Assembly (NCBI GenBank): GCA_008360955.1
Contig: LUCM01000819.1
Coordinates: 92,629-156,628 of the forward strand
Reading direction: 5' to 3'
Length of the DNA stretch: 64,000 nucleotides
DNA from: Fasciolopsis buskii
Taxonomy: Eukaryota > Platyhelminthes > Trematoda > Plagiorchiida > Fasciolidae
The translations under genes and the position numbers were made by a program. Numbering within the stretch: position 1 is the stretch's first letter; every line of letters starts with the position of its first letter. The notes beneath the pieces are model-generated. The model saw nothing but the letters and a program-made list of their open reading frames with translations. It did not search any database and was not told the origin of the DNA. Below, piece by piece: positions 24,457 through 36,879 of the stretch.

Positions 24457-26978
24457 CAAAAAAATAAATAGTCCAATGTTTGCAGCTACATTCTTCACAT
24501 CAGTTGTCACAAATATTCACCTCATGAATTTCAGCACCGTCCATCATTTTGCCCGGGAAGTTATCTATCATTGTTTGTTTTCTTATTGCACCTCTAGTTT
24601 TTACTAATACAAACAACAGCTGCAGCTCTAATGCTGCAAGTGTATTGTTGGATGACGATGCCTGCTTACTTTAGCCATTTGACTTAATTTATTTGTATTC
24701 TACAAACTGTATTTTTCTTTTCAGTTTAGTTGTGAACTACTCGATTGCCGCTTGTCCGTCTAATCTGGCCTTCCAATCAGTCTTATGAGATATATTACAC
24801 AGTAACCAATGAACTGATGCATTTCGCCTTTTGATAATCTGTTATTATATACAACCAATGACACTTACATAAAACTAGCGGCATTCTTCTTATGTTTCTC
24901 GGAAAGTTGATCTCCTTATCCAAGCCCAAACCATCTTCACCCGAAAGCGTCTTCTGCTGTGTGAACTTACAGTCTGACCATGTGATACATTTCCACTTCA
25001 CTCCGGTGGAATTCATTAGTATGGCCGCTGATAGTTCTCCCATGTACAATGTTCTCTTTGGATGTTTAATCTCGGGTCACTTTGTTCACCTAAACTTCAA
25101 AAGTCACGAATGGGAACTTTGATCTGGTTTGCCTGGAAGCATAAAGAGTCCCTTTCGGAGTTCGAATATCAGGCGGTATTTGATGTGCGAGTAAGGTGTA
25201 CAAGCAGTTTGCTGAGTGTCAAATTCAGCTTTGAAAATGCTATCATTCACTGATCATTTTTTTCTTTTTCGCGAAGTAAATGACGAGGCATTCGGAGAAA
25301 AATATTAGTTCGTGTCAATTCAGTGTATACCGCCATTCATTTTGCATTAACCTGTTCTGGTTTCTAGCAAGACCACGCATTCTGTACACACCGGTTACTA
25401 GAACATACTATAGGCCATCTGCATTCATTTTAGCTTCGACTACTTTCTTTCAAATAGGATCAGAATATTCATACCCACCAAATTTAACACATCTAAATCT
25501 GACGAAAACACTGTCACTCTAGAATATGAGTTAAATCACTAGGTGTGCATGGATGATAAGAACGCAAGGATAATTAGTGTGCATTTTTCCTTTGCATAGT
25601 CAAGGACAACCTTCCGGTAGAGTATGTAGGGTCCTAAGTTTTTAATTTCTCGCATACGAATGAGAGAGCACATTTACCTGCAACACAGCCGGTGCCGTTA
25701 TTAGTGCTACTCCTCAGGTGCACATACCAGATAATTTTATTCAATCTTCCTCATACTTGTACACACTGATGTTCATTTTTGCACCAGAGTTTAATTTGAT
25801 TCACTGAGTGAGATTTTGCTTTGTAACCCGTGTACTTACAATAACGGTGAAAACGTAAAATCATGGATTCTGTATTTGATTAACCAGCGAAAACTGAACA
25901 CACGCCACCGTTGAGCCATGCACAATCCTAGTGATTCAAATTAGATTCTGACACAGAAACGAACGCCGGAGTGTACGAGAGTGGGGGAGAAAAAAGGCCT
26001 GTGAATTGTTCTGCGGACGTCGGCAGCTTTAATCAAGTCTTCATCCATTCTTCTAATTATACCCTAATCGTAGTAGCACGCAGCGATGACATGCTAATCA
26101 GATGTATTTCTAGGGTAAATGTGTTCAATATTCCCCTGACCATTAAAATTACCACAGGGATTGTTCTTGCCAGTCTTTCCCTATCTCTTCTAGGGCAAGA
26201 TGGTGCGGCTCTGGCTGGTGCATTCACTTCTCCAATTAACTCATCAATGAGCTTATCTTTTATTCACGAATGCTTCAGACACGTCACTATTGTTTCCATC
26301 CCAAAATTCAGTAAATATTTTGCTTTGGCTAAATCTCCTACTGAATTAACATCCTCTTGTCTTGAGCTGAAAAGGCACATTATGCTTAAACGTCTAATTT
26401 ATTCTATGAATCTTCCTGCGTACTTCCTTCTAATCACTTATAAATTTGACAGGTTCACTTTGAATGCTGTCGCCTCTACCAATCGTCTTATTTGTGAGTT
26501 CTTAGAGACGTGGATGGAATCTTTACTTTGCTCTTTCTTAGGATACATTTTTCTGCATTCGACTTTATTCCATGGTTTCTACTACCCCATAAACTGGAGA
26601 CGTTTGGTTATCCCAGGCCATTAGTACCATGATGCTCTGATTGCATTGCCAACCAAATCAAGTGTACATGCCCAGACCGTTGCTCAACGTCTCAGGCGGG
26701 CTTCATGTTTCTGTTCCTTCGCCGTATCTTTTCCCAAACATACCAGTGACTTATCAACTAGTTTCCTCGTCACCTATTCGAGTATATTGATGATGTTGTT
26801 CCCTCTCAAGCCGATTCTAACAACGACGACTTTAAATAATTTTCAACAACTTACTTTCTATCTACTAATTCTCTGAACAAGCCGGCTTAACTCGCAAAAC
26901 ACCAAAACATTTTGAGTATCGTTTCTCTCGTTCCTGATACCCATGCACATCCAGAGCACTATCTGTCGCTTTCTACAC

Positions 26979-27013
26979 TTCAATACTTCAATACTTTAAT
27001 ACTTCAATACTTC
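26979..27013. repeat. octamer microsatellite (TTCAATAC)n
   Basis: Four and a half copies of TTCAATAC, one with a single change (TTTAATAC). Confidence 0.85.
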
Positions 27014-27490
27014 TTTACTGTTCTCCTGTTGCTTTTGCTGGTTCACTTGAGAGAGTCTTTTACAATGCACCCGCTTGAAAGTATCGATAACCAGCCATGT
27101 CTTCATACCCTTGAATAAAGTGTCCGTTAAACTGTGTGAACAAACCCATAGGCTTACGAAAAGTTTGCGCGCAAAATACTTGCAGATCCCTCACATTCCC
27201 TGCACGGTGATTTCTCACAGTCCCCTTCTCATATTACCACATTATGCGCTTTTCGCTCCATGTCATCTAGAATCAGCCTCTATTAGAACTCCATTGTCCC
27301 ATATTTAGCACTCATCTCGGCAAGTTCGGATCGCGATTCAATCGAATTTCTAAACGAATTATCTTTAGAGTTCAAACCATTCCTTGACGTGTTTATTTTT
27401 TCTCTATTTTTGCTAGGTGATGAGTGTAAATATTTTTCGATTTTTCACTACTCTTTTTGTGCGAAGTGCAGTTCTTGCGCGCAAAAATCT

Positions 27491-27597
27491 ATGCAATAAA
27501 ATACAGTATAATAAAATACAGTACCGTGCACTATACTGCAGTACAGAGCAATACAATGCGATACAGTACGATGCAATACGATGCAACAGAATACTAT
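27491..27597. repeat. degenerate ATACAGTA/ATGCAATA short tandem repeat
   Basis: A run of related 8-10-base units built from ATACAGT, ATGCAAT and ATACGATGC. The translated frames here (NKIQYNKIQY type) are products of the repeat. Confidence 0.7.
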
Positions 27598-30500
27598 CGC
27601 GATATATCTGGAGACAACTCATGTCTGTCAGTGAGGTATTGGCTTTGTACTATGCAGAAATGAAACCGTAACTAAACTGGCCAGTACAATAGTTTATAAT
27701 TTTACGGTTTAAGAGACATTCTATTTGTTTTCTTATCAGAGGATATTTTTCCTCTCGTTTGCTTTCACCTAGACCCTCGATCTTGTTTACAATTTATTTG
27801 CAAGCCACTGAGTTTTATGTACAAATTTTGGACTGAAAATGTTTACTTGATACTTCAATAACATCAAATATTTTTTTGGAATGAAGTGCAACGGTGTATG
27901 ACGGCAATTAAATAGACTGCGCATTTGTATGTAACTCGTTGCAAGAAAGACAAAACGGCTGACGGTTTTGAGTTGTGAAGAATATTTATATTTGTAGCGC
28001 ACTGATATACTTTGTCTACTGTGAATTAATAAAGTAGGCAAAGTACATCGGGAAAGTGAAACAGGGAACAAAATTGGAGAGTACAAAATCACCGAGGGTT
28101 TGCCGTCCAAATACAGCTCGTCCACACCTTTTGTCTCGTCATTCCTTCGGCATTAAATAACAGTTACATTAGCTTGTGTGTAGAAGACATCTTAAGTGAA
28201 AACCTGGGAATCCTTCCGCTTTTCGGTATTCTTTGGCAACTGTTTGACAGCACTCTGCTATCACTTATTGGGCTACGTTTGCTTTTGGCAACCCAGGCCT
28301 GGAGTAGCACAAACGCACGATTGTGAACATCGCATATGGCAAGCAGGCACGTCAGGCGGGAAGCTAATGTATCAGAAATGCGAATTGTTGAGCCAGTACT
28401 GATTTCTGTCGATAGCCGAAATGCGACTTTGTTTCAACCCAGGTCCCGACGCTACTAAACGATGGCCTGGTGTTACTGGGAGGTAATCCGAATCTACTAT
28501 GACATACCAAAACATCACCGGTGGCCGCAAAACGCACCAAAATGATTTGTTTTCAAGGTTGATCAATTCTATCCAGCTTTCTTGAAAAGACGTCACAAAA
28601 AATTAGGAACTGCTTAAAATGGTTCATCTAACAATACTGGCAAAGAGCAAAAGCGAAACATTATTGAAGCTGACTTTATAGCGTGGAAATAGTGCACGCT
28701 AGCAGTGTTCCAGCTGCTCATGCGAAATAATGTGATGAACATAATGCCGCAAACCTTTAAAAAGTTACACATTGAGAATATCATTTCAGTATTCCTAGAG
28801 ATCATTGTTTTCACATGTTTTAATGACATTAAATTCTGGAGGACGTTTGGTCAGGTGACTAGATAAAGACGGTTTGAACGCTGTAAGTAACTCTTTCTCC
28901 ATTAGGTGTTTCTTATTAGTTTCCCTATAGTATTACTCTTATTAGTAAAATAATCAATATATATATATATAAGATATAATTCGTTATCGGTAACATCAGT
29001 TTGTTGCTGTAAATGGAAGATTTGTTTATATTTTATCAAGCGAAACCTGTCAGATCTGGAATGAGCTAATGAACAGGTCAAAATAAGTCATTTACATTTA
29101 ATTAAATTTTTCGCGCTTAAATTTGGCGGACCTATAGAGAAATCGGCAGTCAGTTTTGTGTCAATATTTTCTTTCTGTTTCGTGGATCTTGGTAAAATTC
29201 TGGCCTATTTTGATCCGTGCATTTCCTTTGTAGACCGCCGTATTCACGTTTGGCCTCTCTTTCGGAATGGGTGAACCATCTGCCGTTGGGAAGTTTTTCA
29301 CTGTAATCATTGACGAAATAAAAACACTCCTCATTGAAAAGAACTTTCATCCTCAGAAAGCCGCGTTTGTTACACGTGCATGTGTTATGACAAATGCAAT
29401 ATCTTGGTCTACGATGATGCAAACAAAACATCACAACAAGGGTTACATTTACAGCATATCTACTAATTTTACTAGTTGTATTTTCACTTGAATCCGGTTT
29501 TAAGATGATGCATTCATTGTCTAGTCACGTTTGATGATACAGAAATAGCAGTGAGACATTTCCGTCGAGCAAAACTGCGTCCATCACGGATTCGCCCAAC
29601 GATTTGATACCTGGACAAAATACGCTTGCAATCACTGTTGACAGTTAACGAACACGCTTGCAAACGCGAAGGAATTTTTTATTAAACTGACAGCATCGTC
29701 ACTTGAATATGTATCTGTGTCACCAGCTCTCTGATGTCGTCGATACGTGTTTGCTATAAGGCATACTATACAGAGGCTTACTGATGCTTTGCCGCAACAC
29801 GGTAATGTTTAACCCCATTGTTTACACCTAACCTTCATGGAAATTTAATTTTTATCTGCGTTGACTTTCTTGTAAATGTTTCATATAATCCAATTTCTCA
29901 GTGAAAATTGTGTTTCACTTGTGAATACTTTGTACGTGGAGGATGACGTCTGCGCATTTGGCCCGACCTCCATCGTGCCACGTATTTAGCAGCTGGTGAT
30001 TGACTGATAGCTGCAGAATGCAAACAAGAGTATGCCAATCCCTTGGTATACTAAACGCCGTTACGTTCTAACGCGCACTTGCTGATAATTACAGTGAGAC
30101 TAACAAACTTCAAAGGGTACTTAGAGAAATTTCAGAGTTAACATATATATAAAAATAAATTGTTTTACAGGGAATATAAGTGAGCTAAGAGCTTTTTACT
30201 GCGGTCAAAAAAGGGTCCGCAAATGTACCCGGGTGATTTTTAAAGTGGTTGATTTCATGTAGTTTTGCGGCATGAGAAGGTCGTTTGGGGCTACATTCTG
30301 AAACTTTTGCTCTTCTTGGGTAGCCGTGGCCTGCCTGAAAGTGACCAGAAAAGTTAATTTAAGCAAAAGCTGCGATAAGAGAATTTAGAAACATTGAATT
30401 TAATTTCAGAAAGTGTCACTATAACTGGTCTGGCTCAAACGTAGTAGTCCTCACTTGACATCGGATCTGAATATGAGGCAAACTTATCTGCACTCGCATC

Positions 30501-33161
30501 AGTTCACTAACTCGTGATTATCGACTTCAGTTCTTAAAGCATTCGGATGGGTCCCAGTTACCATCATTTAATTTAAAGCAGTCTTGCATGTCTTCCGATG
30601 GGTTATAAAAGTGAAGTTATCTCGCCAGTTCTCTGAATGTTTTTGTTTCATGTGACTAGCGTCGTTTTCATGAGAGTGGATTGTATCAGTGGTTTTTACG
30701 GTCACTCGGTCTTCCCTTCTTCCCTTCTCGCTGGACGCGATACGTAACTCCAATGGGGCTCGTACTTTGAATCCGTTTTCCCCAACGTTTTTTGGCTACG
30801 CTCGTTATTTCGGCAATCAATGGCATTTGTTAGACTCGCGAATATTCTTTTCTTCTGAATTGACCATTTCTGTTAACCTGTGAACATTTGGCAAAGTGGA
30901 TGCTAAGGACCCCACGTACGCAGCACACGTGGTGTGAGCGGCACAGCATATACTATTTATCCGGGACTGAAACGAAATCGTTCCACCACTCAAACCCTCT
31001 GTCTCATCCGCGTGGCACTGAGACCAGCTTGCCCAAATCTCGTGACAAAATGTGCGATGAATGAGCTGGACCAAACGCAATAACACAGCGCCAGAACTTG
31101 ATCGCTATTCATGTTAAGTCATTCGATTTTTGCGGAGTAACGAAGACTTGTAAAATGTGCTGCAGACACCGCCAGTAATATCCACCCACTTGTCCATCCA
31201 GTTAATCAAGATGGTAGTGTGCAATCGAGCCCTAATCTGGAAAAGAAATATTTAAATTGCTCAGTACCACTAAAAACCCCAGAGGTTGGTCAGGATAGTA
31301 CTTTTTATTACTTCCAAGGCGTAGTACTATGGCTATGAATGGCATTTCCATCCTTATTCTCCTAAAGATCTCCTTCAGTTTGTTCATGAATCTACTAGGT
31401 GCACTTTGCATGTTGTGGTTTCCTTTGTTCGTCATAACTATGACCTTATATAGATCAAAGTAATCAGTAAGTTGTTATTTGTATGCTATTTATTTCTCTT
31501 CCAATCTGATTCATGATCTACTTGGCTCAAAAAATCGGGAACATTTGGCTGACCCAGGCTCCTATTAGCATGGATATCTGACTGCTATGGCAGTAAAAAC
31601 TCGGTACAAACCACTGAGCAATGGAACAAAACCCTTTAGTTAACAATTCATGACTGCCTCAAGATGCTATTCTTTCTCCCTGTTCATTTTCGATGTATTT
31701 CAGTCACTTACCAACTATGCTTACGAGGTTGCATTCTATCAGGCCATATCTGAAATTAAAAACCACCGTCATTTTTCCGGCGGCTTCTTTTCTCCTTACC
31801 ACTTTTCTGGTTTACAAATTAACCCACTTAAATGTTTCGAATAACTATTTTCTTTTTTCCGGTCTACGTGCTCATCTTAACCACCCTTCACAACCACAGA
31901 GACACTTTCCAGGGTCTACTCTGATAAATGTTTCGGAGTCATTAATTCAAACGAAACTCTGAGGTGGTCGCCTTATGTAAATACGCCTTGTGATTCATTA
32001 TTTTGAACAAAATAGATGCCGTTTTCGGAAAAAAGCAGAATGTCATCTTTTCGTTCTCCCAGCTGTGAGTTTTTCTACTCGTCTTTACTATTTTCCTGCA
32101 ATTCGCGCTGAAATCAGGTTTTAAGATCCATCTCCAACTCATGCCAACATTCAGTGATGTTACTGACTGATTTAGCCCTGGAAATGCATGATCAAAGTTT
32201 GCGTGCTTGCAGAAAGCTTGCAAATGAAGAATTTTCTGGTCTCACTCGTCCTTCTGGTTAGCGAGTCTTGCTTACCATTTTCAACCCAGTGATAAATGCA
32301 CCCTTTTCGGTTTTTGACTAAAATGTGTGTAAGAAAAAGCCTATGCAGTTCAATGTAGCTTAATATAGGCCTTGGAACCATGAAGATCGTTCAGATTTAT
32401 TACTTAGTACTTAGTGTCCATCACTTTGCATTATCTGGCTATCAGTCTATATTCTCTAGATTCCATCTAATGACTACCGCCTGTTTTTTATTCATTGCTC
32501 TGCCCGAAATGTTCGTGAACGTTTACACGCAGTTTATTTATATCTGTTCCATGAGGATTATATTTGCCTTCATGAAGGAACGTACAGTTTTGTTAGATTT
32601 CGGGAAATTGATGTCCGCACGATAAAATGAAGTCACATTTCACCGTGTTTCTTGGTATAATGTCATAATATATGTTGACCCTATCCCATAACACTGTCTG
32701 TATTATTTCCCTCTCTCCCGAACAAATCAGTTAGGCCTCGTTATAATCCGTAGTTACATTCTAACTGAAAACGTGGCTGCCATTCTGCCCCTACCATAGA
32801 TTTTCTTGTCGACTGGTGCACATTGTAGACTACAAAGAGCATTTGGAGGTCGCCTACGATACAAGGGTGGTCATTACTCGTATTTCGCAATCTTTACAGA
32901 CATTGATCCATTATCCACCCTGATAATGTTCCGAATAGATATGGACTGTAATAATATTGTTGTCATGATAATTACAAGTAGTCGCGATATTTAATAAACT
33001 TGAACGTAGATGCCACTAAAATCTCATTTGAATCGTTAAGAGCGTGAATATATGATAAGTTCATTTAAGAACTACATGGTGATTTGCCGGAGGATTTTCG
33101 TCGGCAAGGCCAGGCTAACCTTCAGAAGGGGGACACAAGGCCCGATAGTATTGGTTCTTCT
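27598..33161. other. intergenic, nothing recognised
   Basis: This region holds only short frames, including overlapping ones at 29150-29491 on both strands and at 30689-31086, none with a family match. A short AT dinucleotide run lies near 28960-28972. Confidence 0.45.
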
Positions 33162-33314
33162 CAGTGGTATGTTTCGCATACGGATGGGTGAAAAACATTT
33201 CCCAGGAAGCACATGACCGGCTTCGCAGTTATTGTCGCTCTTCAGGTATGCAAAACCGATCGTGTGTTTCCGGGGTAACTTTTTTCATCCATCCGTATTC
33301 GAAACATACTACTG
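33162..33314. repeat. fold-back (inverted) repeat with 59-base arms
   Basis: The arms at 33162-33220 and 33256-33314 are reverse complements of each other without indels, matching at about 49 of 59 positions by my count. They start CAGTGGTATG and end CATACTACTG, around a 35-base centre. A second, partial copy lies at 24371-24456. The structure fits a small MITE-like or fold-back element. No target-site duplication is obvious. Confidence 0.75.
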
Positions 33315-33585
33315 AGATCAGCATAGATGGCTTAGCCCAGTGTTACTCATGTGTAATAATGAGGACAGTAGAACAACGGTTGAATGCACTCAGTCAGATG
33401 CTTAAACGAAATCGAATAGATTTCGTTAAAATTTTCCATAATGGAACACCGTTTATTAAATGAATACAGCAATGATCAAGTAATATTTTGATTGGGGAGA
33501 CTGCAATGAACTGATTACAGTGATGTAGTTTTGTGGCCATTAAAAACTCATATAACTACATTGACTTAGACTAATGACCGGAGTT

Positions 33586-33606
33586 TATATATATATATAT
33601 ATATAT
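33586..33606. repeat. (AT)n microsatellite
   Basis: About ten uninterrupted AT units. Confidence 0.9.
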
Positions 33607-33693
33607 TACTTTCTTCATTATTGGAATAACAGTGTACATCATTTTTTGAGAAGAGGGCCGCTGCCAAAACAGGGCTGCAATTGGGAGGTTGAC

Positions 33694-33764
33694 CGGCGGT
33701 GGGAGGATTCAAGCCGCTACCTTCACGTCCAAACACCACGACCTTATCGACTTGGCCATCGCCG
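33694..33764 (-). repeat. tRNA-promoter-like segment (Leu/Ser-tRNA-like head)
   Basis: The minus strand reads GATGGCCAAGTCGATAAGG (33760-33742), very like the 5' part of a Leu or Ser tRNA. It is followed by the B-box-like GGCTTGAATCC (33715-33705) and CTCCCACCGCC. The anticodon arm does not pair, so it is a relic or a SINE head. The H2B-like open frame reads into it. Confidence 0.5.
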
Positions 33765-34161
33765 GCTTATTAGGCCTAACTCGGGCCGTGGAATCGTTCT
33801 CTACTCGACCAAAGGTGCTCGTGTACTCATTCACCGCCTTCGTTCCCTCCGAAATCGCATGCCTAGCTAGCTCACATGGGAGCAGCAATCGAACTGCAGT
33901 CCAGATCTCTCTGCTCGTGATCGTCGACCGCTTGTTGTAGCGAGCAAGACGACTGGGCTCAACAGCAACACCCTTGAAAATGTCATTCACAAAGGAATTC
34001 TTGATGGAAATCGCCTTCGAGGAGATATCAGTGTCGGGATGAACCTGCCGTAACACATTGTAGATGCAGATAGCATAACTCTTCTTCCTCCTGCACTTCT
34101 TCTTGCCAACCTTCGGCATCTTCTTCACAGCTTTACCAGAAACGACTTTGGGTGCCATCAT
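33709..34161 (-). pseudogene. histone H2B-like open frame with lost stop (probable pseudogene)
   Basis: Residues 2-115 of this 150-codon frame (34158-33817) align with histone H2B. It has a basic tail beginning [10 protein letters not shown] and the core phrases [30 protein letters not shown] and EGTKAV. Functional H2B packs DNA with H2A in the nucleosome. Here the basic tail is shorter than usual. Several positions that are invariant in normal H2B are changed (SYAI then C instead of Y, HPDTD instead of HPDTG, LLLPC instead of LLLPG). The usual stop after the YTSSK end is gone, so the frame runs 30 or so residues further, the last part through a tRNA-like repeat. I see no histone 3' stem-loop. 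It is most likely a relaxed, unexpressed copy; a divergent orphan variant is less likely. Confidence 0.75.
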
Positions 34162-36879
34162 AGTAGATCACGAGTAAACAGTACGTCAGCAAATTACACA
34201 TGGAATGCGCTGATCGATACACAGATATCAGAGATCGAGAGACTAACCACATCCGCTGGGTTACGTGTTCAAACCTTCTTGTTCTAGCAGCTGAATGGCC
34301 TCGAATTTCAGAAGATTATATGCGCAGATCGACGAGGTCGTCCTGCGAAACCTAGACCTTAAATTTCCGAAGCAGTATCCCTGAAGAAGCCATCTTGATT
34401 TAATTTGAATCAACATCATTGATGGGATGAAAAAATGCTCACCAACCAATGTGCAGATTTATAAAGCGTTGTTGCTATAGGTGCAGGATTCAGACGATCT
34501 AACTTTTATTTTTTCTAATGAAGTTAACTTTGGAGTACATGGAAAAACAGAAGTGCTTTTGTGAACAGTCTTGGGAAAAGTTACCCGTGATGACTGAACC
34601 TTTGACAACTTACCCACTGTTCTGATTAAGCCATACTAAAGCCAAAGAACATTTTGATATAAGGATCCATCCAAATGAGTGCTTTCAACCGTTGGACCTT
34701 TTTGGTTCCATACACTAATTCGAGTATTGCACAAATGTGTCAATAGATCACATCAACTAAATTTACATTTATAAACTGTTAGTAGTAACTATGGTCTTCG
34801 TCTGCCTGCAGCAGTGGAAGAAGAACGGAATACCATGATAGTTGCAATTGATTCCTTAACGACTGTTTGATTATGATCGTCACTGGTTCCTAAATGACTT
34901 TCATAGTTTCACGGATGTCAGATAAACCCGTAATCATAACGGTAGAATGGACGTAAACAAACCCAATACACCCCATTTTGCGACCGATGACCTTCAGTCT
35001 AGGGATTTTTTTCCTTTACAACTTTATTTAACACTTACCCGTTTATTGCCTTGGAGAGTGGAATTTTCAGTGGATATTTAAATCAATTTTAACATTTTCT
35101 GTGCGCTTGTGATTTATGAGTAATAAGATCTCACCAAGATTGCAACAAGTACCAGTTGGAATGGAATCTACGATAGCCATTAGATGACCCATCCCCCCAC
35201 TCTTTTCTGTCCCTTATGCGCTTCTCATGTCTCCTGTCAGCACAATAGTGTGCTTACATGAATGTGAGTGTGGGAACAGGGCTTATGAGGGTGGTTTAAA
35301 ATGCACCGATTCGATCAGTTTTTCAATTCGAGCTAGTGGACAGATCGCCAACTGCTGGGGTAAATGCGTGAGTTCTCAATTCTACGAGTGCTTAGACTGA
35401 AAAACTCTGAATAAAATGTTTCAATTTTCCAGTGTACTTTGCTTTTATGATGAAGAATGTCTGATGCCTGATACTTCCTGTTCACGACGCACTAGGACTG
35501 ACAAAGATAGCATGCCCTTTCGATTATGACAATGTATAGAACTGGAAGTGTAAAATGGTATGTTAACCATCCGAATTTGTCCTATTGTCCCGTGAAAACC
35601 AAATTTAATGTAGCTATGCTAGCGCAGAGTGTTAACTAGGTGTGTTAACTAGGTAAGTGTACCGCCTGTTAGCGACTCTACCGCCCGTATTCTTCAGCTA
35701 CCTATGACGAAATTCGTCTTCCTAAGTCTGATTAATAGAATCCATTAGTTTTGCAATCGTGCCCTTACAATTAGCTTCGATTGATGCTTTTACTGGGTAG
35801 TATTGGTCATGACGGAAACCGGCGTAAACTTCATTTGGTCATGCTCCCTAACAGCTGCTCTGCTGAAGTGCTCTTTGAATTTGTCTGGGGTTACATACTC
35901 CAAAGAGGATATATGCATGTCTACGGCTGGCTATAGCCTATTAAGACTATGACAATTTCACATCTTGTTCAAGTGATGCGGATAACTGAGAATTCGGTTG
36001 TTTATCACCAAGGTCTTCGTTGTCTATCTACCACAAGAGGCCCGTACGATTCAGTTTCGTCCGTGTGAGTCATGCCAATACTGACGTTTCAGTCTAGCCC
36101 AGTTAGATAAGTCATCACGGCGGCTGCTAAACCCCCCATAAGCTATTGTTACACATTAGAAACACTAGACGGTCTGTATGCTTCTAGGTCCGTCCATGGT
36201 TTGCGGATTGGGGAATGACCACTATCCAGGTTGTTAGCCTTGAAAAAGTTAGGGTCAAACGCACCGAATGAGCTGTAGAGGACAAACAGCAGCAGTGTCC
36301 AGGGCATGGTAGATTTCCACCTACCAAACGATCTCCCTAAAAGATATCACATGGGCCCGCTGAGGATATTACAATGTAGCGAACGTGTTCCGTAAACCAA
36401 GTGGAGTCATTTTCCTTTGTCCTGTTCAGCTGAACTGCGTCGTTTTCCTGAAGAGGCACATGAACCGATCAACTGGCCACCGGCTTTGATCGCTCCAAGG
36501 CTAGAGATGCATCCTGGAATAAAAATGTCCACTCTGGAACGGGTCACCAAGTAGTACAGCGGCTCACAGTGCATAAGAAAGAGAAAATGAAAATGAATGA
36601 TCTTCGGACAGACACTTCTTGATCTTATTAACAAAAGCGACCTCCCACTGAGCACAAATGTTCTTCTGGTGGCTCCTTTTATTTGCCTTGCCAAAATACT
36701 TTCTTAGATTCTTCGGGAACTGCAGTCGGCCTTGTTACTGGAAACGTCGCCTGAATAAATTCTGTCCCTGTTCTCTCGCATTCTCCCTCAAACAGTATCT
36801 AAATCTCACCCAACGTACTTTTCCTGGAAATTCTGATGCATCCCCTTGTCCTCGGTGCCCCTTCAAACTGGCCTCATTC
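34162..36879. other. intergenic, nothing recognised
   Basis: Short frames only. A tandem duplication of GTGTTAACTAGG lies at about 35628-35656. The last few hundred bases before 36880 could be the untranslated 5' end of LINE remnant B, but I cannot show this. Confidence 0.4.

Larger units (their letters stand above)
23400..27400. other. pyrimidine-rich tract of about 4 kb on the plus strand
   Basis: From just after the gap the plus strand is clearly enriched in T and C, and its open frames are full of Phe, Leu, Ser and Thr. The longest is at 25971-26624 (217 residues). Stop codons need purines, so long plus-strand frames are expected here by composition alone, and I recognise no protein family. 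The tract could be the template side of a purine-rich transcript, an old repeat or an untranscribed skewed domain. Confidence 0.5.

Noticed and set aside
25971..26624. 217-residue plus-strand open frame as a gene
   Set aside because: It lies in a T/C-rich tract where stops are rare by composition. It has no recognisable domain, no splice context and an amino-acid make-up typical of skewed noncoding sequence.
33694..33764. Functional tRNA gene
   Set aside because: A and B boxes are recognisable, but the anticodon and acceptor stems do not pair. The same holds for the other four tRNA-like segments.
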